DNA of 22,984 nt from Klebsormidium nitens (taxonomy: Eukaryota > Streptophyta > Klebsormidiophyceae > Klebsormidiales > Klebsormidiaceae), in the NCBI GenBank assembly GCA_000708835.1, contig DF237883.1, positions 1 through 22,984 on the forward strand. The letters run 5' to 3'. The translations under genes and the position numbers were made by a program. This document shows positions 11,321-18,913 of this stretch, in pieces (within the stretch, counting starts at the first letter, position 1; each line of letters starts with the position of its first letter). Below the pieces are notes generated by a model, which was given only the letters and a program-made list of their open reading frames with translations, did not search any database and was not told the DNA's origin.

Positions 11321-13775
11321 TCGTGAACTCGGACGTGCAGATTGAAACCTATTTGCAAAGCTCCATCGTGGGCCCATGCATACTCTCAGCCAAGCACACG
11401 AAAGCAGGATCTACCTGCTCGATACAACCGTTATTTACCGACGTGCAGAAAGGATTTTTCTCCTTTTGCTTTCCGCACGTCATCGCGTCAGGGTCCGAAG
11501 AGAGCTGAAAGGTGTATGACCCGCAGTCGTGCCACTTGATTTCATCGAGAAGAATCTTAAATGAGATTCTAGCTTAGGACATGTTACAAGCGAGTCAGTG
11601 GGCAGGAAGAATCCTCACTTCAAGTGCGCTGTACTCTGCCACATGGAGCTCTTCGACTGGCAATATTCTGACCCGCGGCCTGATCCAGTAGCTCTCCTGC
11701 ACCTGCCTTGGTCTTGCCTGATGCCAACCTACTCTCAGTGGACTATACGAAAGTGGATCTTCCTGCTCGATACCAAAGTTCTTTTACGCAGCGCGGTAAT
11801 CTAATCGTCTTTTGTTTCCATGCACGTCGTTCCGTCAAATTTGAGAGAAAGCTCAAAGTACATGACCCGTCAATTTGTGGCCCTTGACTTTGTCACGATC
11901 AAACTCAGAAGAAACTTGAACGTGTCAAAAGCGAGGCTACGTGGGCAGGAAGAATCCTTGCTTGTTGCACTGTGCTGTGCCACATAGAGCTTTCTGGCCG
12001 GCAAATTTCTGTTCCACGCCCCTAATCGAGTAGGCTTCCTGCATCTTCTCCAATTCTTTTCATGCATTTTAAGTCAGAGTTGCTGCCTGCGTCTGCTTTT
12101 CTTCACTAAGGCCGGCCGCCTTTATCACCCCGTGTCGGCCTCATGTGTTCCGCCTTACTAGTTCTTCCAAAGTCTGTGGACGGTGTGTATAATTCCTCTG
12201 TTCGACAGCACGACCAGGAAAAAAGACAGCGGTGGCCGCATTGATCGAAACGGTCAGTTAAATTCCGAAAATGACCAACTGGTTGAGCCGTGCACGTTGC
12301 TCCGGATAACCAGTCCGTTCTTTCCATTGGCTCGGTTGCCCCGTTCCAGGCTGTCACTTCGTCCGAGAATGAGCAACTGCTTAAGCGATTCGTATCTCAC
12401 CTTCGACTGTGTCTGCTGTAAGCGGTCGACGGTTGGAAAACTGTCCTGCAATGTAAAATTTACATCGGACCAGACGCGTCTTGCGATGTACTACGTAGTC
12501 GTGCAGTCTGTTCTGCTATTAGACTGTTGCGGCTCGAGCGCAGCCCAGTTTCGAGCCGCTACCAATCCTTCCTCGAGCACCGTTTATTCTGAATGTGTCC
12601 TTACATTGGTCAAAGATAACATATATCGTCGGATCGAGAGTTGTGGACGACCCTCGATCAGAGCAGCTGAACGTAAACTCCTTTCTCGACCTCCTTCTCT
12701 TTGTGATTCTACAGTGTCGTACATGGGAACAACATTCCGCTCTCTTCCGGAGGACCTGTAACGACGGCAGTGACGTGGATGCATCTGGGAGTGGGCGTTT
12801 CTCAGAGGCACGCAGCCGTTGTATTCTGATGACGCCTGAAGATCAACCAACTTAGACCTTGAGGATTTTCTCCTCAAGAACCGTCCCCGTTACTAGCAAC
12901 AGTCCGTGCGCCTTGCTTTTCATTCGTTAAGCGAAGACGCCGGTCTCCGGTCTTTGCTGGTGGGAAGATTGCAGCAGGTTCTTTTGACTCGAATCCTATA
13001 TTGATGAGGCCTTCCTCTCAAATTCGCTCGGATCAAGCTGTCCCTCTCAAAAACAATTGAAGCAACCTCCTCCCCACTGGCAAGTGACGGCCTAGATAAC
13101 TCGTCAGAAAATAGATGGATGCCGCAAGAGTAGAAGCGTAATAAGGCGCGAGACGCTGGGCTTTGGCTTTTTCCAAGCCGACTCCATCTTTGTCGGAGAG
13201 AGCATTTGCTATGGCTGTGACGAATGTCCTGTGCGGGAGCATCCTCCCAACGGTAGATCGTGCCATCCGGATGCCACCGGCGATTTGGTCACTGCTTGCC
13301 ACAAACTTGACTTTTTAAGTCTGCATCTTTACATATGAAGGGCTGATGTGTGCTCCAAACTTGCAAATTCGTGGGACTGCTGTTCTGTCTAGGGTTAGTC
13401 GAGTATCTATAGCAAGGGTTTCTGGGCTTTCGTTGAGGACTGGGCGGACTCGATCTTTGTGGACTCAAACTGCGGCACGAAGATTGTTACCTGGGCTGTG
13501 ATCAATGCTAGTGCTGTGGAAACCTCTCCCAAGGATCTCTTCGGGTGTCCAGATGATGCCATCGCTTCTCTGAATGTTGTCTGTGGCCTATCGTGTATTG
13601 CTCCAATCCCCTTTGGCTGTCACCTCGCTGAAATTTCACGTAAGGTTCCATTTTGGGTCGTGATAACTTGCCTCGCTTTAGGCGAAGGGCCAGCTTGGGC
13701 TAGAAGTCGTTTGCGGCTTTCTGACGTACGCGCGCGCGCGCGCGATGCTCTGCACAAAAGGTGCTGAGTTTGTCA
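11321..13775 (+). repeat. Higher-order repeat unit D (about 2.45 kb)
   Basis: The longest copy. Its start (GGGCCCATGCATACTCTCAG near 11371) aligns with the start of unit A. Subrepeat cores lie at about 11579-11644 and 11916-11986; the second is clearly closest to the second core of unit C, about 90 percent alike by eye over 130 bp. Body blocks: CACGACCAGGAAAAAAGACA near 12209, CCAGGCTGTCACTTCGTCCG near 12346, CTCGAGCACCGTTTATTCTG near 12572, AACGACGGCAGTGACG at 12760-12775, AACCGTCCCCGTTACTAGCA near 12879, ATGGCTGTGACGAATGTCCT near 13212 and TTTGGCTGTCACCTCGCTGA near 13612. It ends with GGTGCTGAGTTTGTCA, the same terminus as unit A. A (CG)7 run sits at 13731-13744. Confidence 0.8.
13731..13744. 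repeat. (CG)n dinucleotide microsatellite
   Basis: Seven uninterrupted CG dinucleotides near the 3' end of repeat unit D. A shorter alternating GC run occurs near 7732 in unit A at a different aligned position, so the two probably arose independently. Confidence 0.9.
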
Positions 13776-15360
13776 ATACCTTTTCATGTTGCACCTGTGC
13801 CTTCGCATCCGCTTGAGATGAATGCCCGATTGCCAGTGCTTGCTTCCTGCCGGATCGGAGTGAGACTCGTTCGTCCGTAAGCTCTGGTGGCGAACCGCAT
13901 TGGACCAGTGCTTCAATCGGCCAGGACGGATTTCGGGTGTCACCCTCTTGCTGCGTGATTTTACGATCGATCTGCTGTGAGGAGCATCTTTGGCGCAGGA
14001 CAGATAGTGGCAGGGAACTTAGTCAAAGGTTCGACTCGCTTTGCGCTCCGGTGTCTCGTATAGTAGATCGCTCAAACCATGCAATGCAACTTGGTGCTCC
14101 CAGATTTATGACTTTCGCTCCCACGTGGCGTACAACTTGATGCTTGGAACTGATGACTGATGTGGCTTGCTGGAACCAGCTCTGCGTACTGGCTAAACTA
14201 ATAATGAAACCGAAGCGCACTTCTTCTAAGACGTTGAGATGCTAAATTCGCGCCACGGATATTGGACGTTGATTGGCACACGTCGTATACAAATTTTCCC
14301 CAATCCTTGTCATGATAACTCGTATCACCTGCACATGCAGCTAGTGTCCGGCACAAGTCCCCAGACGAGAAACACTTCAGGTGCAGCAAAATAAGTGAAC
14401 GACAAAGTCCGAGTCCAGGTTCTAAGTGGCAGGTTTTGTCTTCCATGGGCTCTCCTGGTTGTTGCTAGGTTATGGGAAGAACGTTGCATGGTGGCTCGGT
14501 ATTCATCAATTTGAACTCGATTGGCAAGAAGAGGAATGATGTGGCGTCACAAAGTGCGCTAATCCTCTCAGAAATCTTTTTGAGCCAACGCAATCATAGA
14601 AAAGTCAGAGGACAAGAAGGAAGGCTTGTGCTGTTTTGGATCCGGAGGGCAGGTTCGATCTCTGTGGTTTGAGGTGGTGGGAGGACAAATCAATCAGTTG
14701 GTCTCAGGATCAGCAGCTATATTGTATACAATTGTCCTGGACATCGTTCTTTCAATCCCCGACGGGAGAGCCAGGTGGCGGGGAGGATGTTTGGACCTTG
14801 CTTTGGCATTGTCATACTGCCAGGTTGAGTTTGAAGGTTTCGAAACCGATCAAACCGGAGCCCCTTCACATGGATGCTGGAGATGGACTCCAAATGTCTC
14901 CATCTTTGCAACCTCCCTTCCAAAGATTTTTGCAGGGTTCCACATACCAGAGTCGATGGACCGGTGCTGTATGCGCCACTTTCAAAAGATATGCTTATAA
15001 AGAAGTGACGAAGCTACAAGTGGAACTTTTTTGAACCTATCTTTGGTCGCAACCTTGTGCCCTTTTGCGCCGCTATCTGGAGCTTCCGGTGCTTGGCGTA
15101 CATGAGCCTGCAAAGGCGCTTGCGGCCATGATATGTTCGCCAAAGGCTTTGCTTCAATCTGCGAGGGGGGTGGTTTCTGGTCAGCTTTGGCCATCACCAA
15201 AATTCAAGACGGCTTTTCTGTTGTTGTGGCCTCACCGGAGCTCTCCCTCGCTTGGCGTTCTTTTACTCCGCACGTTAACATCAACTACCGTTTCGGAGCG
15301 GTCTCGACGACTCAACGACAGCTCGCTTTTGTCAGCCCATCGACCTAGTTCCCCCTCTTA
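13776..15360. other. Unassigned stretch with weak open frames
   Basis: Directly follows the repeat array. Two partly overlapping plus-strand open frames occur around 14626-15000 and 14636-15034, and another at 15133-15348. They are about 70-130 codons long, in different frames, with no recognisable domain. The later ones have somewhat protein-like composition and may be decayed exons or a mobile-element remnant. I see no consistent splice pattern and do not call a gene. I see nothing that identifies 13776-14440. Confidence 0.35.
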
Positions 15361-15470
15361 GCGGGCGCGCGCGCGCGTCCGTCGACCGATCTGTGGGAAA
15401 CGTCGGGCGGCGGAAGCCTTGCGGTGCGTCGCCCCCGGGGCCGGGCGCGCGGCATGAGTCGAGCCGCTCG
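15361..15470. other. CpG-rich island with alternating GC run
   Basis: A compact block far richer in G+C and CpG than its flanks. It starts with an alternating GCGCGCGCGC tract at about 15365-15376 and is followed by GGGCGGCGGAAGCC- and CCCCCGGGGCCGGGCGCGCG-like sequence. It might be a promoter-associated island or an insertion from GC-rich DNA; no gene beside it is convincing enough to decide. Confidence 0.5.
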
Positions 15471-17034
15471 CCTTTATGGTGCCCAGAATGATCATGCACG
15501 TTGGGTGGACTCTTTCAGCCGGGGAGAGATTTGCCACGTTCTGCACAACGGCTGTGACGCGTGAAAGTTTTGAGAATCGGCGCTTCGCGTCTCAATTCAG
15601 TCTCTGAAGCCGTTCAACAGTTTCAGAAGGAGGCCGCCTGACTCGGATGGTCAAAAGCACTCTGCGTCTCCATAGTTTCTCTCGTCTCTGTTGTGTACGC
15701 CAACCAGTGCTCGTGTACGCCGTGAGTCGAGAACTGGAAGAGAGGTCAAGCAAAACTGAAGATCTAAGCATTTATGATTGTTTATTTTCTAATTCAAGCA
15801 TGGCCGTGATAACGGGGACTCCATGTTGAGAAGGAGAAAACTTGTCAAGAGGAGTCCAAGGTGCACCTGATTGAGGCGGCCAGAATTTGGAAATCCAAAT
15901 TAGTACCTTTGTATGGGTTCCAGCTCCTGTATAGGGTCTTCTGCATCCGTTGTCTGATGAGGCAAGAGTGGTCCACGTTTGCAATCAGCGGCAAGGTATT
16001 TATTTTGCTTCCGGCTGTGATCGATGCGTGTGCACGTGGAGATGTTCCCACAAAAACCACCGTGGTACCTCTTTACGCTGATGCCAACCTGGTCTTCTGC
16101 TTACAAGTTCGACCCGTCAATGGTGGTGTTGCCCGCACAATCCTACCCTTATTGGATTCGCTTGTCTGAAAGCTATATACTTCGACGTATTAGATCAAAG
16201 CACTACGCCCTACGCTTCTGCAAACGTGTTTAGCAGCAAGTCTAATGCCACAAGGAAGCCGGGCACAGTGAGTTGTTCATAAGGGTTCGACATCGTTTCG
16301 TCCTTTGCAATATGCGATCCAGCTAAGAAAGCCAAACCGACTTGATAATCTGCTTGATTATCAGATGCACGTGGTCCCGTTTCGGTTGTGCCGCTGTTCC
16401 GTCATTGCGTTCAAGTTGCTCCGGTGCCCCGGTGGTGACGGAAGGCCGTCGACACTCCTGTTCACGTGGCCACTTTCACGAAGCGCACTTCACAACGGCG
16501 TCGCAGCAAGCTGCTGAATTTTCGGTTCTTTGCGAAGCATCGGACTATGGTCTCGTTTGTTTGTTTGAGGCAGAATGTGTGCAACGGCTTTGACGTAAAA
16601 GCTTTTGAGAGAGGGCGCATCTTCTTTCAAAGGCGCACTTCCGCCGTATCACCGATGCCGTCCAGATCTGGTTTCTCCTAGTCCCAACGAAGCTTGTCAG
16701 ATAAGCCCAATGTATCGTGGTCGCCTCGAAAACGAGGACAGTAGTTGCTGAAGGGCGCTCCTCATTCTCCCCTCGAAGAAGAGGGTCTGCCAATTTGCCT
16801 CTTCCTATGTTTTGCAAAGTGTACAGCGTCCAGATTTGTTTCGAAGAGCGTTTCCTAATATCATCCCTTTACGTCTGAGGGCATGCACCTGAAGGTACTT
16901 CGCACATAATGCTCTTCGCCTGCTGCCTGTTCGCTGATTAGCTCTCCTTTTGGGACCTTTACTTTATAGCACCAGGTTTCAGAATGTACACTGCCAGATT
17001 TCAGAATGTACACTGATGCATTGTACACAGGCAG
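15471..17034. other. Unassigned stretch with possible ancient copies of array blocks
   Basis: Two sites resemble the most conserved block of the array units: AACGGCTGTGACG at 15547-15559, and AACGGCTTTGACGT from 16583 followed by TTTTGAGAGAGGGCGC, which parallels the ATCTGAGAGTGGGCG that follows the block in the units. GGCTGTGATCGATGCGTGTG near 16013 recalls the distal GGCTGTGATTGA block, and CTGATGCCAACCTGG near 16078 recalls ATGATGCCAACAC. These short, ordered matches suggest very old related repeat copies but do not prove it. No gene is supported here. Confidence 0.35.
16977..17015. repeat. Short tandem duplication (22-bp period)
   Basis: TTTCAGAATGTACACTG occurs at 16977-16993 and again at 16999-17015. 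A third, partial TTGTACACAGGCAG follows in the next 20 bases. It looks like a local slippage or duplication event. Confidence 0.8.
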
Positions 17035-17241
17035 CTATAGGCTTTCGGACGACGCATAGAGCGCTGCCCTGAAATCGAAGCCGAAGGGGGGCAGGATCAT
17101 AGCATCTCGCGGCCGAATAGTGGGCACGAACTGGACTAGCCCGAAGTAAGAGGCCTCGACGCAGAGATCAAACAAAGCGTCAGATTTCTGCGCCGAATAG
17201 CTCTCGGGCTGCGGAGATCCGTGGCCGTCGGGATCCCTCAC
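17035..17241 (-). other. Exon-like open frame, unrecognised
   Basis: A minus-strand open frame of about 68 codons ends in TAG at 17035-17037. Its translated sequence (with FDLCVEASYFGLVQF and RPRDAMILPPFGFDFRAAL) is protein-like, and third positions are mostly G or C, unlike the AT-richer shadow frames nearby. It has no in-frame ATG at its 5' end (it begins at a GTG) and stays open upstream, so if real it would be a terminal exon or a truncated fragment. I recognise no family and see no clear splice acceptor. Confidence 0.25.
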
Positions 17242-18326
17242 CCGAGCTCTCCTTTCTTCTCACCCTGCTTTTGCTCCGCCGTCTTTGACAAAAGTGATCC
17301 ATACGTTTCAGCATTTCACAAGCTGACGGCAGCTAGCTTGTCCCGGCCCGAGATTAAGTCCCGTCAATCTGTTTGGTGTGCACGTGCGCGCTAGGGTCCA
17401 CGCGGCCGGCCGCCACGTCGGAAAGCGTGTCAGGCTGCCCGGTCAATGGCTCTGGCTAGGGTTAGAGGCAGTTAGGTCATTGGTTTAGGATAGTCGTGCT
17501 TCATAACACGCTCACGGCGATTCCTGTTCAACGGTTGACGTCAACCAGCTTACAAATGGAAACATGCCCTTTCAATGTCTGTACTGGTGGTTAACGGTTG
17601 TGATAAGGTCTCACTTGTGGGGTAGCTCCGAGTCGCTCTTCCCCAGATCTTCGTGGATGCCTCTGATTCCAATACGGGCCGGAATCCTATTCAGGCCCGT
17701 CAAGTTCCTTCTGTAGCTATGCTGCCTGCCGATCAATCGCTTTCGAAATGCCGCTACCTTGGTGCCCCATATCTTTCTCGAAACCACTGGCAAGAACGAC
17801 CCCGTACTGGGACATCACTGTTTGAGTCCGTTTTTCAGAAGAGCCTGACTGGGGCGTCAGAGTCTGCCTAGGTTTTCTGCCGAACCTCGTTCAGATCTTC
17901 AGGGGTCATATCCCGATCCGCAGCTCGGTTATTCAGTAGCTAGCCCAATAGTTGCCATGGAAGTTGGAAGTTTGCGATAAACCCCTCCGGTAAGGGACCC
18001 AAATAGCTACTCGTTTGAAAAGATTGGATCCAGCTTTCTGAGCTCCTGAAGGGAAACCGCTGGCACCTTTTCTCCTCTTATGCCCTGCGCCTGCAAAACT
18101 CAAACAAGACAATGACGTTCCTACTGTAGTTGTTGGTCGGAGGGAATAAAAGTCAAAGTCACGTTTCGGAAGACCTTGATTTATTCGTAACTCATGGGTG
18201 CAAATCTGGGCAATTCAACAAGCACTCCTCAGTTACTGCTTCATGTTAGAAGTCCTCGGTCTAGTTACTGCTGAGTAAGCTAGGCGAGACTTATACATTC
18301 AGTTGTACTTTGCACCGTACGATGAA
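17242..18326. other. Stretch flanking the retrotransposon, no supported gene
   Basis: A plus-strand frame is open from about 17626 to TAG at 17869-17871 (roughly 81 codons, no initiating ATG) and has a somewhat protein-like composition; I could not link it to a family. CTAGGGTTAG near 17456 resembles a telomere repeat but is a single unit. The last five bases before the LTR, ATGAA at 18322-18326, would be the left target-site duplication if the insertion made a 5-bp one. Confidence 0.4.
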
Positions 18327-18538
18327 TGTTAGGCGAACTTCGACCGTCCGATTGATAGGTTGAAGGTAGCCAGTGTAGAAGGTATTCTATGCCAGGAACT
18401 TGATGAAATTTTATTCGTAGGAATCGCTCCTCTGCACAAGCGCCTTCTCTCTCCGCTCAGCGCATCTTCTCAAGCATGCTCCTTTCGTGACCATCTGCAC
18501 CTGTATAGCTGCATGACCTGAATGGCTTCCGCCTAACA
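18327..18538 (+). repeat. 5' long terminal repeat (about 212 bp)
   Basis: The segment begins TGTTAGGCG and ends CGCCTAACA: a perfect 9-bp terminal inverted repeat with the canonical TG...CA ends, and the primer binding site abuts its right edge. A weak TATA-like AAATTTTATT lies at 18406-18415, about 125 bp before the LTR end, a plausible place for the U3 promoter. A shorter match, TGTTAG at 18244, could define a longer LTR, but it pairs over only 6 bp. The boundary needs the 3' LTR for proof, which is not in the window. Confidence 0.8.
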
Positions 18539-18554
18539 GGTTATGGGCCCACCA
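18539..18554 (+). other. Primer binding site for a half initiator tRNA-Met
   Basis: GGTTATGGGCCCACCA follows the LTR's terminal CA with no spacer. It is the reverse complement of TGGTGGGCCCATAACC, the anticodon stem-loop region of plant-type initiator tRNA-Met (anticodon CAT). The 3' acceptor complement TGGTATCAGAGC, used by most plant copia elements, is absent here. Drosophila copia and yeast Ty5 are known to prime from this internal region of a cleaved initiator tRNA, so this is most simply read as the same half-tRNA mechanism. Confidence 0.88.
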
Positions 18555-18913
18555 ACACCACCGTTGGTGAACGACGCTCATTAAAGGATTAGATAGCTGA
18601 CAAGTTTGTTACCATTCTGATTGGTTTGTTGGGAGGCGATCTGCGTCAGTTTGCTGAAAGGCAACTGGACCGCTTGGCTACGATCAGATTTCTCTACGGG
18701 GAATTCTGTGAGCTGAGTGGCGCCTGAGAAGCCCTATAAGGGTTATCAAGGTGCGTGGTGTGACAGCCTTGGAAAATATCCCACTACCTTTCAGCATCCC
18801 CTGGGGGGTGCGTGGTAAGTCAGTGATCCTGAGCAACGCAGCTTAGAGGCAGGAAGCAGCTTAGAGCAAGAGTTGTCAGATTGACAAAGCTCTAAGGGAT
18901 CAGGTTTGTGATC
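18555..18913 (+). other. Retrotransposon 5' leader
   Basis: The non-coding segment between primer binding site and gag start, where packaging and dimerisation signals are expected in LTR elements. It contains an 11-bp direct repeat GCAGCTTAGAG at 18838-18848 and 18856-18866, and a nested stem-loop at 18860-18896. Other short open frames here do not continue into gag. Confidence 0.7.
18860..18896 (+). promoter_or_regulatory. Nested stem-loop just upstream of gag start
   Basis: The outer perfect 8-bp stem is CTTAGAGC (18860-18867) with GCTCTAAG (18889-18896). Inside it lies a perfect 6-bp stem TTGTCA (18873-18878) with TGACAA (18882-18887), the two separated by an asymmetric internal loop. It ends 17 bases before the gag ATG. 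The position fits an RNA packaging/dimerisation signal or a translation-modulating structure; the role is inferred. Confidence 0.7.

Noticed and set aside
5796-11986. Interspersed subrepeats as a CRISPR array
   Set aside because: Repeats are diverged and about 300 bp or longer in period, spacing is irregular, no cas genes are present, and the window is eukaryotic.
15954-15971. CTGATGAGGC resembling a hammerhead ribozyme core
   Set aside because: No GAAA core segment and no flanking stem at the required distance.
17456-17466. CTAGGGTTAG as an interstitial telomere repeat
   Set aside because: A single unit with no tandem copies; expected by chance.
18812-18822. TGGTAAGTCAG, resembling the usual plant copia primer site TGGTATCAGAGC
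   Set aside because: The match is poor, it is not preceded by a CA-ended LTR with an inverted-repeat partner, and the exact half-tRNA site at 18539 fits far better.
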